Origin: Rhyacichthys aspro
Lineage: Eukaryota > Chordata > Actinopteri > Gobiiformes > Rhyacichthyidae
NCBI GenBank assembly: GCA_036850595.1
Contig: CM072152.1
Location: 7,769,640-7,833,639, forward strand
DNA length: 64,000 nt
Direction of reading: 5' to 3'
Below are positions 11,644-24,888 of this stretch, piece by piece. How positions within the stretch are numbered: position 1 is the first letter of the stretch; the number at the start of each line of letters is the position of its first letter. A model generated the notes under the pieces. That model had not been told where the DNA came from. It worked only from the letters and a program-made list of their open reading frames with translations, and ran no database searches. The translations under genes were made by a program, and so were the position numbers.

Positions 11644-14600
11644 TGACCTTCCATGACCAGGTTTAAACATAAAATTTTTATATAAGCCAGCAAAGCTTAG
11701 GATGACTACATTCTTGGCATTTGGGACAGAGCCTGTATTTATGTTTTTTAATGCCTCAATTAAACAATAAGGTGCCAAGCTTTATATACAATCAATGTGT
11801 GAGTCTGGACAGTGCTGGGTCTGTTCATTTGTGTCTAAATAAATCACACTATGTGACATGTTGATGATATTATGGTGTCCCTGAGGCCTAGGAACAATTC
11901 TCATAATCAGTCAGTCTTACCTCTTGCTGTGTGAGGGCAGTTTCTGAGGCACGTTGCGTTTTTTCATGAGCTTCTCCATTGAGTTGGAGGAGGCCGACTG
12001 TCTGGAACTGTGGTGTTTGAAGCAGCCTGGGTACTTCTTGTCCAGCGACTGCTCCCTCCTGACATTTAAACACAAAGCCAATGCTTATTAGATGGATATC
12101 AGTAGCACATAAGTCATATAATGGTCTTACAAACATGCAGTTTAAATAGCTTGAGGGGGATACTACAGAGACTGACGTTAAAATAGATTTGTAGATTTAC
12201 TAATGTTACATAAGGCTTGCAGTAACAAGTAATGAACTAGGTCTGTACATTCAGTCCTATTGATTCGACCGTGTCTAAAGTCATCAATACTTCAAGTAGA
12301 ATGTAGGCACTATTTAGAGGCAGTTCCCATACTTGAGCAGCTCCTTCTCTTTGATCTCCAGCTGCAGCATGATGGCATTCAGCTCCATGTACAAGTTGTT
12401 GGCTCGCTCCAGTTTCCTCTCATAATGTTCTCGGATGTCAAGGGCATGCCTGAACAGTGGAAAAGCAGGGTGGATGAATTTTAGATGTATAGTTACAGGG
12501 CTTCGATTAAGAGACACATTGTCTTCACAACGCAAATGTCTAATTGTGCATCTGAATAATCCCACCTGAGTTCTTCCCTGCGCCGTTTGATCAGCTCCTC
12601 GTCCAGTCTGTGGAGGCAAGTCCCCTCAGATTTGATCTGCTCAAAATGGTGCCTGACCTCGTCTCTCCACTCCGCCTGCCGGGACATGAACAACACATCC
12701 ATCAGAACACCGCTTTAATGACGTCATCAATCACTCCAGCATTTAACAAAAAGAATACACAACAATATATGATAAGCACCTCTGAACTCTGCATTAACAT
12801 AGAATCTCAGAATTAACATAGCAACTCAGACTACATTTGGAGTATCTTACAAATTGTGAAAAGTCTATTAAGGAACTGAGTTAATTGCTCATTGGTGAGA
12901 TATAAAAAGGTTGTAATCTGCAGAGACTGGGCGTCATGTGTATCAGCGAAATGGAAACCATTTAGCCGTCAGATCATAATCGATACACACAGACCAAAAC
13001 ATGGACACACAAAAAAATGCAGCGTGGGCAATTTTCTTGCACACAGTGGAGCATGACATCTGATACCTGTCATATCAAAGGACAAAGGCAGTCAAATCTG
13101 TATGCATGTCTGTGTATGTGCATCTGTGAGCGATGGTCTTATTAAGCTAATGGACTCGGTGTGCACTCTTGTGAGTCTCCAGTCCCGTCTTTACCCCCCT
13201 CCCTCACTTTGCTTTCTGCTTGCCATTAGAGCAATCAATACACTCCACGGGCAAATACTTCTTTCTAACGTCACAAGAACAATCCATTATGGGGCAGAGA
13301 GGCAAGAAACTAGAGGGGTTTTGAAAGGGGTAAGGACGACTGGGAGAAATATATAGCGTTGGGGATAAGTGGAAAGCGTGACAGAGGTTTTGCATCATGT
13401 GATGTATAAATATTGGAGCTGGTGCATGTGAAATGACTTTCGTTTTGTGTGTGCCTCATGAATTTCTATGGCTTGGTTATAAATGGATCTGCCGTTTTGC
13501 ATGGCTGAGTAAAGACATACAGTATTTCCTCCACATCAATACTTTTTATGTGTCCTTCAGCTGTTCGGGTGAAGAGGTCTGTTTTGTCTTCCCTTCCCAA
13601 CCCCCACCCTATTAAAGAAAGACATGCACCTCTTTCCCCATCACACCGACCTTCCCAATCAAACCTCGATATGATGGAGGTTGAAATTGTGCTCCCTTTG
13701 ACCAGAAATCACTATTTCTGTTTGACAGGTTGGTGAGGCAGGGGAAGCAGCAATAATATGTTGTGATTGAAAGGACAGGTGTTATTAGCGAGCTCCCAAG
13801 AGGTCTTGGGGCCGCAGTGCAGCTGCATACTCCTGCGGTGCCCATAGTTACTGCAGCAGGCTGGAAATAATGCACTGGTCTGACAGCAAAATGACTAGTA
13901 GATGTTGCTGACAAGAGATTTTTTTTATCCACAGAGCCAATTTGTACACCATGTTGAAAATGTTTAAGATTTATGGTCACCCCATTCACTGAAGTCAATT
14001 ATATTTTCCCTTCGGCTTTGACACACAGCTTTGGTTTAATTACCTGTCTGCCAACAACAGGAGATAAATCACATACACTACATTATATTTCATTGCTATT
14101 AATACAACAAAAGATGCCCCAAAACGTCTTTTTTCTGAGATTGAGTTCTAGTATTTACATCTAGTATTAGTATAGTAGCCATAACTTAACACCATAGGAT
14201 GTTTACCTGTGACTGAAAATATGTTTCTTGTGGGGTAGATAAGATATCCGCAGATGCAATATCCAGATGCAGAAGAATCTGACGAAATGACGGCCTGTTT
14301 CTTGGTTTGCAGTTCCTGTATAGAAAAAGACAAAAATATAAATAATATATTTCTTCCTCTTTTAAATGGTCATTTTAAAGCGAAAAAATAAATAATAATT
14401 TACAGTAGTACTGAACGCATATTCTTGAAGAGTCCACTCAGTGTGCCATGTTTCTAATTTTTTACTGTTTTTAGGGTTGTGTCCTTTCAGTGTTTTCAAT
14501 GACAAGAAAAGCCCTTTGGCAAAAGATCTTAATTACTTTTTTATTGACAAACTGAGGGCAATTTGAGTTCAGCACAGCAGTAGCTAACTATTCCTTTAAA

Positions 14601-17600
14601 GTAACATATCAGGCTTCCCAGGACAGCACTTTCTGAGTCTACTACTGATATCTCTGTAATGCAGCACATTAACTTCATGGTATACCATCTTGTTTATTAA
14701 GTCCTTTTATTGCTTAGGCTTTTCTACTTTTAGACGTATTTTATCCACCTCCTGCGTCTTTTTTCTTTTCCCCCCCATCTGCTCACCAGCACTGCCTCAG
14801 AAGAAGCTTAAAGCTGTCGGGGCAACTATCAGGTACAGGCAGCTGCAGGCTGTTGTTGCCCACCCCCCAGATGATGGCTGAGGAGTCCACGTCCTTATAG
14901 GGCACCTCTCCCGTTAACATCTCCCACAGCACGACACCGAATGACCTGTGGAGAGAGAGCGCACACTTACTCTCAGTCACATTGAGAAAAATATGAAGCC
15001 AACAGATGAAAGGCAGCGTGACTGAAATGCCATACTTTTATCTTTGAGGAAATAAAGCCTACTACAGAGATTACTTCGGATTTCATATCAAAAGGATTTA
15101 TAGGGATTGAATGTCAGTGCATTATGGGAGGTTCTGATAAATAAGTCCAATACAGATTCGAGACTGTTCAATTTTTGTTAAGGCACTAGTAGTTATTTCA
15201 GTATCATTCCATATTTAATAATGAATCCAGATACATTCTTGTTTTCCCCCCACATTTACATAACTATAATTTCTGCATTTCATTTCTCTGTCTCTGTTTT
15301 GTAAAGAATCACGGGAGCACACCCATGGGAGGGTAACTAAGGAAAGTGTTGTTGGTGGGCCCCTGGTTACCATGGCTACCATGTACAGTATCCAAGGTGG
15401 CAAGAACTTCACAGCATCACACAGAGCGCTGAGGGGGTGTGCCAAGTTATGTTTACATATGTATTTTTAGAGCTGCTTCATGGTGTTGATTATGGATGAT
15501 TTGAAAGCAGCAACAGAAAAACATGGATCTGCATATTGAGGATGATATATTAGGCTTTACTTCTTTACTTTTCAATAGGATATACAAGCAATTACACATA
15601 GCAATGGTATAGAATTTATGTAAATTCTATTAGTTGTCAAACATGAATTGGGTTAGTAGACAGTCACAAAAATCACTTAATCAATACTATTCTAAATTAG
15701 GTTCCACATCATGAGATCCCTGGGCTATATCATGTCAAATAAAATGCATAAATATACCATAAAATGCATGTAAACATATTGTCTCAATTAAAATGGTTTT
15801 TGTAGTTGTATTGTATGTATCTATTCTAATATTTTGTCTGCCTCTGATGCTATTACCTTTTATTCTATTGGCCCAATGAATTACTTGACCCCTTCAAGTA
15901 CACATTAATTACATAAACCCTGACAATCTTTCAACACATTTTTTCTTTTTCTCTATGACATTGTGTGAAGTTGACTGTTATTAAATGATTAACACAAATG
16001 TATACTATACTCTATGTTTTGCTTTCTCTTTACATCAGTGGTTTTTAATTCTATTTCCACTTCTTTGCTAATGCACTACTGGCCCCAGGCCAAACCATCC
16101 ACAGGCTTGGAAGGTTACTCCAGCCTCTCCTGAGCACTGCAGCATCTGGCAAATCAATTATTAAATTAGCCTGCGTTCCTTTCAGGACAGAGAGGGAGAG
16201 TGATGATGAAGGCTATAGGGTAGGAAAGAGAGGGGTAGATGGAGAGAGAAAGGGGGTGGGGAGTAGTGGGGGTGATCAGAGCTTCACACAGGGCATCCCA
16301 TCTGATATGGCAAAGGGCCTATAGAATGTCATGTAATGAGATATTGTACACAATACTGTATAGATTTTCTGGTAATAAGACCCCCCCCATACTGTAGTAG
16401 TAATGACTAATGAGACTCTAGGTAATGACAGTTGATGAATGTTTAGGGAAAATTGCATAGATTACACAAGCAGACCTGTCAAATCAATTTATGTAATAGT
16501 AAACTGTATTTGGAATGCAAATAGTTAAAAAACAATATACTCTTGTTCATTTGATGCCAGGTTAAAATTCTGATATGGCTGAACATTAACTGTAATTCAG
16601 ACGTATTACAAGTCTAGTGCTCCACTTACCAAATATCCACTTTCTCAGAGACAGGCTCGTTGCGTATAACCTCAGGAGCCATCCAGGCCACCGTCCCTGC
16701 AAAAGACATCTTGGTGCTCTTGTCACTGAGCTCCTTGGACGTGCCAAAATCAGAGATCTTCACTGCGTCGTCATAGGTGATCAGCATACTGCAGGGACAC
16801 AGGCATAAGGTTTGGCAAAAACGCAGCAACAGTTCACAAGCTGAGGTAACTGTAAAGTTTGAAACATGAAACTGACAGCTAACAACTGATCAGCCAACAA
16901 CTTTTGATTCTAGACCTAACTGTGACTTTACTTTAAAATAAACTCACAACATCGTATCCTGCAGTAAGGTTAAGAGCAACTCACTTTGGTGACTTGAGGT
17001 CTCTGTGGATGATTTTGTGAAGATGAAGATAGTTCATGCCCCCTGCGATGCCCATGGCCCAGTCCATGAGCAGCGACGGAGTGATCTTCCGGCCCGCTCT
17101 CAGCACCTCGTACAGCTGTCCTTGTGCGCAGTACTCCATTATGATGCAATAACATGGCGCCTGGGTACAGATACCTCTGAGGATGGACAGATGATTAAGA
17201 CACTTAAATGAGAGCTCAGAAAATCAGAACAGTGGCGGAATTATGATCTTCTGTACTAACTTGAAAGTGATGATGTTGGGATGTTTGAGCTTGCGTAGGT
17301 GCTTGATATCGGTTTCTTTGATGTTCCTCACTTTCTTGACGGCCACTTCCTGTCCGTGCAGTTTGCCTAGAAATACCGCACCCTGGGCTCCGCTGCCGAC
17401 CCACTGAAGGTCGGAAATCTCCTCAAAAGGGACCTCCCAGCACTCTGCAGAGATAAGGGACAAAACAGTCATAAAATTTTACTTTTGACTGATTAATTAG
17501 CAGTGTTGGGAAATATCAAGCTAAATCAAAGTACATTAAAATGTTGCAATGTTAGTTAAATGGCTTTGAACAAATTGTGTTTTGGTATATCAATGGTTTA

Positions 17601-20600
17601 AGGCTATACCATATTACAAGTTTATCTCTACATAAAACCTTGTTTAAGCCGTGTTTTTTCACCTCTCGAGGTAATATCTTGTTCAGTGCTTGAACCTCAC
17701 CTCAACCTAAGGACTCGGGATGTACAGGCACACAGACAGGAAACTCTAATCTCCTGTGGGTAATTCTCCCTCAGCCTCCTAAATCCTGCTTAGTGCCTTT
17801 GTGGGGCCAATGCGAAACAGGGGTCCGGCGTTCAAGAGGGGGTTGGAGGAGAGATGGGATTTGAGAGACTAATGTGGGCGTGAAGCGAGTAACAAGGTGG
17901 AGGGGCTTGTGACGATAGCGACAGGGGGAAGCTCTGCGAGTGTGTGCGTGGAAAAGGAAAAAAGGGGGATTCCCAAAGGGGCACAGGGGGTCCATGTGGC
18001 CAAAGACAGACTGTTAATATAGAAAAAAATATACAGCCTGCTCTACTGCTGTTCTTCACCCCGGGAAAGAAGAAGAATCCACATTTATCACATTAATAAG
18101 GATGATATAAATTATTAATATCTAGTGATTGATGGTGTACTCGTTTCTAACAAGCCCGTCAAATATTGCACTAGATAGAATCAGACACAAAATAAGACAT
18201 TGTACATCGTCAACAGAATCAATACGTAGCTGACAGGTTTGCCAGGCCCCACGGTTTAATGTTCCTTTCAATCAAAGCTTCAAAAAGGGCATTGTGATAT
18301 GAAAGGCAGCCAATCAAGAGCAGCAGGCCTTTTATATTTCCCTTTTTTATAATATCCGTTTTCCACCGATCGTGTGTCCTTGTGGCGCAGATGGGCTGTC
18401 AGTGATAAGAGCTCAGGATAAAAAAAAAAGGAGACAATGAGATGGAAGCAGGAGGAGGAGTGGACAGGGGATGTGGAAGTCAAACGGGCGCTGCGATATC
18501 AGAGGGTTATAAAGACAAGGAGAGACGTTAAAGTGTCACCTTTATGGCTGACGCTCTATTCGTTCTAGTAAATTTTGTGTTCGGCGTCTTATGGTTTCGC
18601 GTCACGACAAAACGCTGCTTCTAAAAAGGGTGTGTATAAATTCATCTTTGGTTGAGTACTATATGTGTGTGTGCGCGTGTGTCAGGTTTGCGTTAATAGA
18701 GATGAGAGGCGCAGGGTCAGAGCGTGGCCATGCATAATTCATGAGGCAGATTTGGCAGAGGGAGTCCCGAGGGAGCGCTGTGCTATTGTAGTGGCTGCAG
18801 ACATAAACAACACAGCGTCACAGGGAGCTAGTTTCATTGCGGGGGTGGTGGTGGTAGTAGTAGAAGAGAGGCGAAAAAAGATTGGGAGGGGGCTAATATC
18901 AGGGGAGCAGAAAAGGCCCTTTCCAGCTTTGATAGAGTGGCTCTGGCTGCATTTCTTTCACGTCAAGGAACTGTTTGTTTACAACGTGGCTTTTGTGGGA
19001 GTCATTTCTCCATCGACTGTTTAATGTAATTAAATTGGTTGATACGGTCATTTAATTAGCATATCAAAGCTTAGTGTAAGTTTATTATTAAGCTTATGGG
19101 TGTGTTACTGCAGTATAAAAAGCAACCATTGATTTAAGCGTATTTGAGTGCTACACATTTAATTCATTTACAAATTCTATACTAGTTACAAGACTTTGTT
19201 GATGTTTTTCAATGAACATCCCTAAAACCACAGTCTCTCTCTGTTGCAATATCACTACATCTCATCAATATATTCAAAAATAATTATCTTAACTATGACA
19301 GTCTTATCTGAATTGTGTTTGTTTGCATAAATCCAGATTTTGAGAGTATCAAGACAAAGCTTTGTAAAAAAAGGAAATATATAGGTCACCACTTTTCAAT
19401 AATGATGAGTGCAGCTTTTTTGAAATTGGGTACAAGAGAGAACACCGTGGGTCAAACTACCAAGATTTTAATTAAAAAGAGGGAAATTTGGGGATATGTG
19501 GTTCACCTGGTAGACTGCACACCACATAAAGCAGTGGTCCTCTACCAGATTCATGTAGGAACTTTTTTGTTGTTCTGATTATTCAGTTGCAAACCTACTT
19601 TTTACAGAGACATGCAAATTTTCAAAGAAACCTTTATGGTACAACCTCTTTCAACAATCTACCATAGTAAATCAAAAGCTAGAAAACTGCAAATCTTCTA
19701 TTCTTGTCAGCTATAATTGAAGTCCAGTATAATCCTAATATTTTTCCACTATATTTCTTTAAACCACACACTCTTTGACCCAGCAAGAACATTTCTACCT
19801 ATATTTGGGTCCAAACTTGCTAGTTAAAAATTACAGAAATAAAGAAAAACTTAAAAGGATATGTTTCCCAGCTTAAGTCCATTTAGTGCCTTCTCTCTCC
19901 ATTTACACTAAATGTGACAAAAAAAATATAAAATTGGCATAAGATACCTATATATGAATCAGGATTAGGGGAAGCACTGCAGTATTTACTATTAATAGTT
20001 ACTGTGGTTGATTTCAGCTCATAAATCAGTAATAGTGTAGTATGTACTGTTTATGATATACTCTCTTTATGGAAGCTCTAAATTAGTATTTTCAAAAACA
20101 TGAAATGTGCCTGGAAACATTTTCCATACAACTACAATAAATATCCCTGTGTGAAGATTCTCACTGATACTGGTCATGGTTTACTCTCAGAACAAAAGAA
20201 TCCTGTTGGAAATGTTTAAAAACAAAACAAGACACCTTAAGTGTCAGCTCTCTGACTTTTCCATATTGTGTAGAACATCTCAATAGATTACTTTTAACTT
20301 ACCGTCCAGGTCATGTTTGTGTTCTGTGGAGTAAGCTTTCCCGATCATAGTCCAGACTGGCCGTAGACACCCGAACAGCCCCTCCAGAAAGCCCCCGCCC
20401 CCTCCAGTTGACTGGCATTGTAGCCTGGCCTCGTCCGCCTGACTCCTGACTGCACTGCTGTCCATGTCCTGTCCCTCTCCCTCCGTCCTGCACGGGCTCC
20501 CATCGTGGTCGTGGAGTTTCAGGACGCTGTTGGCAAAGTGCTCTTGTTGTTCCTCACCGGGAGTCTGGTTGTGTCCCACAGTATGTCCCTCACCCCCCCC

Positions 20601-20795
20601 TCCTCCGGGTTCCACCGCACTTCCCGTGTCTATGGACAGAACATTACGGAGGACACATTGTGTCGGAGTCAGGTCCATTTCCGGGGTGCATGGCGTTTCC
20701 GCGTCGAGCCGGCGAAAGGACGGGGGATCTGAGAGAGGCGTGTTGAAGCCGGACAGAGAAGGAGAAGGAGCACGCTGTTCGTGGAGGAGCGCCAT
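9815..20795 (-). CDS. map3k12: Mitogen-activated protein kinase kinase kinase 12 (dual leucine zipper kinase, DLK)
   Basis: Mixed-lineage MAP3K that activates MKK4/7-JNK signalling in neurons, notably in axon injury and degeneration. Coding exons in transcript order: 20795-20303, 17444-17261, 17176-16985, 16788-16630, 14945-14787, 14315-14207, 12675-12566, 12449-12333, 12058-11921, 11384-10679, 10581-10514, 10284-9984 and 9901-9815. They total 2,823 nt, 940 residues (human isoforms are about 860-890). The kinase domain has a glycine loop GSGAQG (181-186), VAVKK with catalytic Lys201, HRD (283-285), DFG (303-305) and APE (327-329). The coiled-coil/zipper region (about 433-510) includes HALDIREHYERKLERANNLY. 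The Ser/Pro-rich C-terminal half carries an acidic SSEEEEGEVDSEVE segment and ends near DSDCDSAELDHS. Residue matches favour DLK over MAP3K13. The N-terminal exon has a poly-Gly run. It lies tail to tail with pcbp2, as in mammals. Confidence 0.96.
11612..11636 (+). repeat. Poly(T) tract, 25 nt
   Basis: A pure T run in a map3k12 intron. On the transcribed minus strand it is poly(A), consistent with the tail of a decayed retroelement or simple slippage. Confidence 0.85.
12676..14206 (-). other. map3k12: map3k12 intron between kinase-end exon and coiled-coil exon
   Basis: A 1.5-kb intron. It has several short open frames, none with splice-compatible or recognisable coding content. Nothing else is supported here. 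Confidence 0.6.
15366..15379 (+). promoter_or_regulatory. RFX X-box-like near-palindrome in a map3k12 intron
   Basis: GTTACCATGGCTAC differs at two positions from the ideal RFX X-box GTTGCCATGGCAAC. It sits in the intron between the exons ending at 16630 and starting at 14945. Such sites occur by chance, so this is only a candidate. Confidence 0.2.
17445..20302 (-). other. map3k12: First coding intron of map3k12
   Basis: A 2.9-kb intron separating the non-catalytic N-terminal exon from the first kinase exon. It contains a GT-rich patch near 18660-18690, a (GGT/AGT) patch near 18840-18865 and a degraded SINE-like head at 19499-19550. No further exon is supported. Confidence 0.7.
19499..19550 (+). 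repeat. Degraded tRNA-derived SINE head
   Basis: The segment GTGGTTCACCTGGTAGA resembles the 5' tRNA-like part of a fish SINE, and its first 17 bases recur exactly near 45079 in the same window. No B box or complete cloverleaf follows, so it is a remnant and not a tRNA gene. Confidence 0.4.
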
Positions 20796-20827
20796 GACAG
20801 ACTGCGGTCATCAAATCAGGGAGGACA
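20796..20827 (-). other. map3k12: 5' untranslated part of the map3k12 start-codon exon
   Basis: Upstream of the ATG at 20795 (reading leftward) a pyrimidine-rich acceptor, CTCTCTCTGTCCCTCAG, ends at 20828. The start-codon exon therefore carries about 32 nt of leader and must be joined to an upstream untranslated exon. Confidence 0.5.
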
Positions 20828-22712
20828 CTGAGGGACAGAGAGAGAATGGAAAAAGGAAATGGTTACAGAGTAATCTGATTTTTAATGATTTCTATTCCAC
20901 TGGGAGCTTCAAATGCAATAAAAGATAAATTTGGAATCAATAATTTATAGTTTGACTATTGAGTGTCACTTTTAAAAGTTGATTATTTAAGGCTATTATG
21001 AGAACAAATTGTAGCCATAGTTAATAAATAAATCTGTTTGGGGAAATAATGGAGCTGGGTTAGTTTGTTTCCATCAAGGCACAACTTTAACAATAGGTTA
21101 TGATTGCACTAATTTGGTACTTTTGTCTAAATTATGCGAATCAACGCTTATTTATCATTTGTATCTCATTGCTTGTCAAAATGGAGGATAATATGGCAGG
21201 ACACTAGATCTACAACACCAGAATGTAATAACATTCTGACAAAGGCAGATACAGTGGACAACAATGGTTTGCATTTCTTGATGTAGACAAATAAATTTCA
21301 GAGTGAAAATTAATAAAACAATGTTTAAGACTGTTTAGAGCTAGTGCAATTCATTAAGTATAAGGATCCAATGTTCCTATAGAAGAATACATGACCAAAT
21401 GATGGTATATGTATAAGAGTGTAAACCTAAAAGATAACAATCAAAAGACACACTCAGCCAAGAGCGAATGTGCATAATTTCTTGTCAGAATCTTTTGAAG
21501 TGATTCAGGTAGTCCCTGCTGTGTGTGACAAGCTGATTGAAGCATGGCAGCCTAGACTTGATGGAAAAACACAATTCCAAAGATGTCACAGCGGTACCTC
21601 GCATCACTGAGTTGTGAATATTGTCAAGAACATGATGTAAGCATGTGAAGGCAATCAATTTCCAGAAATAGTAAATGTACTACGAAACACCATGTCTATA
21701 CCCAATACAGAAGTCAATACTGATCTGCAGATACAATACATATCTATCAGATGATTATCTTGACCAACTTGCTGCGACAATGCCTCCAATTTGATTTGGA
21801 GCAACTATGACATTGTACACTATACAATTGTTTGTCTGAACAACTGTAACTTCACATCAAAGTCAAGGGTTGTGTGCACGATATGTCCATTTTTACATTT
21901 TGGTTAGTAATGTACCTGGAGTGGCTAATAATAATAATAATATGTGAAGCAGCCAATACTCTGGTGCAAAGGGCCAGTTTCACAGATGTGGGTTGATTAA
22001 ATGATAACATAGCAGGCTTTAGTTTCTTAGTAGACAAGCTGAAGGATAGGCTACAGTATATACCACATGGAGCCAACTGTATGGTATGGATATCCAATCA
22101 TAATGCATATATCCAAAGCCAGTCAATTACCAATTCTTAGCTCCTTGATATTACTCTCATCCTTTCACAAAATTGAATGTGACACAGCTGTCACAGAACA
22201 TCGAATTAGCTGATACAAGTGGATCTAAAAACCAGAGGGGATTGATTAACAGAGCCACAACCATTCAGCTGAAAGTCGACCAAAAAAACGCTCATTACAA
22301 TCCCCAAGCCTTGAGAGAAACCGACGCACTAAGACACATCTGCTGTCTGCGAGTAATCACATATCATTCACATCCCACTGATCGCGTCTTTTAAACAGTC
22401 CTGCTCCGATTCACTTCATATTTCCAGGAGGTATCAGCTGGAGGGAGGGAGCAGGCTGTGCTTGGTTACAGGCCACTGCATTGTGGATGTAGGTGGCGAG
22501 GGGAGAAGAAGAGGAGGAGGATGGAGGAGAGAGGAGGGATGGGGTGCATTTATCATCTATTTCTTTTACACATCCAGCAGATTCAGCGCATCAGTGGAGC
22601 ATCACTAAAGACTGCTAAGTTATAGTCGAACACGGTGTGGGTGCCATTTTTGAAATAATGCATGACAGAGAGGGCGCGTGAAAACTGGGAATAGAAAAAT
22701 AATGCGTCCTAC

Positions 22713-22880
22713 CTCAATGTTGACAGTCCATCTCGGGCGATGGGAGCTTATTTTCCTAAACGTCAGGCTTCTTATTTGTGATTTGGTCGAGTGCTCTCCT
22801 CTTATTTACATCCAAAACGAACCCGCTAATCACTAGAGACGTCTACTCCAGCGGTAAACACGACTGTACCCACTCCCTTG
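22713..22880 (-). other. map3k12: Candidate untranslated first exon of map3k12
   Basis: On the minus strand a donor, TTGAG|GTAGGAC, ends an exon at 22713. Joining it to the acceptor at 20828 gives a conventional 1.9-kb 5'-UTR intron. The surrounding 22.7-23.2 kb is richer in CpG (CGACGCG, GTGACGCGC and similar) than the flanks, as expected near a promoter. The right boundary is a guess because no TATA box or initiator is clear. Confidence 0.4.
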
Positions 22881-24630
22881 CTTTTAGCTCGTCACGCTAC
22901 AACACCACCCTCTTTTCCATTCTCGTCTGACAACGCGATGTGCGCACGCTCTCGCATTTATACAGGGCTATCTCACCTATAGTAAACAGCACCAGTCGGG
23001 AGAGACGGGATGCAGGGGGGAAAAAAAAGAGAAAAAGAAATGGGAGGGATGCGCCGTGCCCTTGTCCAATCAGAAACGCGGATTCTCCGTGACGCGCTGA
23101 GACCAGAGAGAGATGGGACAACGGCAGGTAAAACAAGTGCTTTACGCGCCAAGTGTGGGGCTACTTTTACGCACGGGAGGGGGGTCAGCTGGTGTGCGAG
23201 GTGCTTGAAATGATGTCATCCCTCGGGCATGCAGTATTTGACAGGACAGCGACGCGTAAATCCCTCTCAAACCCTATTAACGACCTCTGTCTGTGTATGG
23301 AGTGTAATTGGTGCATAAGCTGTGACTGTCCCGTCTGTCACATCTATGTAGAGAAACAGCACGACAGGTCTTTTTTTTGTACAATCGTCTTCAATCTCCA
23401 CTGACCCATTTCTCGAAGATAGTTGGAGTGGGACAGCACACAGGACCTAAATGGGACTTTCCCCAGGCGTGACTTGTTTTCCCTCTGCGACTTCAATTAA
23501 CCTGAATCAAGTCAAATACCACACTTTTTTATTTTGAAACAGCTTTTCATACATTAACCTTTGCACACGAGCATTTAAGTGTCTTTTTAAAATGCCAGTA
23601 TAATAGTAAAGCCAATCCTATATCAGTTTTAAATCAGTAGGCCAGCTGGAAGATCAGGGAATCAGTGTTAACAGGGAAGATTTTTTGCCAAGAGTCAAAC
23701 TAGAGGCCCAGTGTGAGTTTGTGGAGCAGCTGAGCATCATATTTACACAAGGAGTGTGAATGATTGCATCTACGTGACCCCTTTTTTTGAGTGCCAAATC
23801 CAAATCCAGTCTTTATCTCCCAGATTATCTCCCATGTTGGATTTAAACCCTTAACAATGACCTCATCCTGCTAACGGAGCGGGGCTGACAAACGGCACAG
23901 ACTGTACACAAGGCCACGCAGCAACTCCCTCCTTTACTCTCTATGCTGTTTTTGAACTTCCATTACATTTTTATAAGCATCTGACACCTAGAAATATTTC
24001 TCAAATAATATTGCTCATGTATGTTTTGAAATGGGAGTGTTCATTGTAATTAAAGTCACTAAAAGGCTTTCTACAAACACTGTAAAATGGGACACTTTAT
24101 TTTATTCTATTTTTTGATGTTTCATGTTTGGGTTTTCATTCATCAGTATTTTAGCTATTATTCCACTGTATTTTTCTTACTTAAAAAAAAAAACTTTTCC
24201 AAACATCCATTTATATTGGCACAACTGTAATAATAAAGGCATCAATTTTGTGTCTTTTATTTTGTAATAGTCCATAATATGGACAGCTTTCTGAACTAAT
24301 ATTTTACAAAAGCATACCAGTCTGTGTAAATAGCTACAAGGGCTGTTTGTACATTCAACCTATAATTTAAATAAGAAAGTACATCTGAAAATATACTATC
24401 CACCTATGTTACAAGTCACAATTTTGTTAATGAAAAATTTTGACAAAGTGTTTACATAGCTTTCACGTGGTTATGGTGTGGTGAAATACACCAGTGTTAA
24501 CAGCCAAATCAAGAATGAATTAAATGTAATGTGTGTATACCAATAAAACACATACAAGTACATCTGATGTGGCTGTGCTAAGGGGTGCTGACCTTTCTAT
24601 GAGGAGTCTCCATATCCTCTCCGTGTTACA

Positions 24631-24888
24631 GTGGGTTCTCTCCAACTTCCTCCCACCGTCCAAAGACATGCATGTGCAGGTGAATTGGTGAATCTAAAGT
24701 GCTCCTAGTGAATAAATAAGAGAGTTAATGGTTGTCTGTCACTGTCTGTCTCTAAGTTTCAGCCCTGTGGACAACTGGCCATACTCCAGAGTGTATACCG
24801 CCTCAGGCCCAGAGCTGCTGGGATAGGCTCCAGTCACCTGCGGCCCCAAACAGGAATAAGCGGAAGAACGTGAATGAATGGAAGAATG
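24631..24888 (+). repeat. Fish LINE/SINE 3' tail remnant
   Basis: Contains the phrases CTTCCTCCCACCGTCCAAAG and GCTGGGATAGGCTCCAG followed by AATAAGCGGAAGAA and a GAATGAATGG tail. These recur, in this order, in a very abundant dispersed repeat of teleost genomes. The assignment rests on my recall of that consensus, and the exact family (LINE 3' end or SINE borrowing it) is not resolved. Confidence 0.7.

Noticed and set aside
9815..20795. Assignment to map3k13 (LZK)
   Set aside because: C-terminal segments such as SSEEEEGEVDSEVE with QSLSTFSSEN, and the pcbp2 neighbour, fit MAP3K12.
20464..20928. 154-codon plus-strand open frame
   Set aside because: Antisense shadow of the GC-rich N-terminal exon of map3k12.
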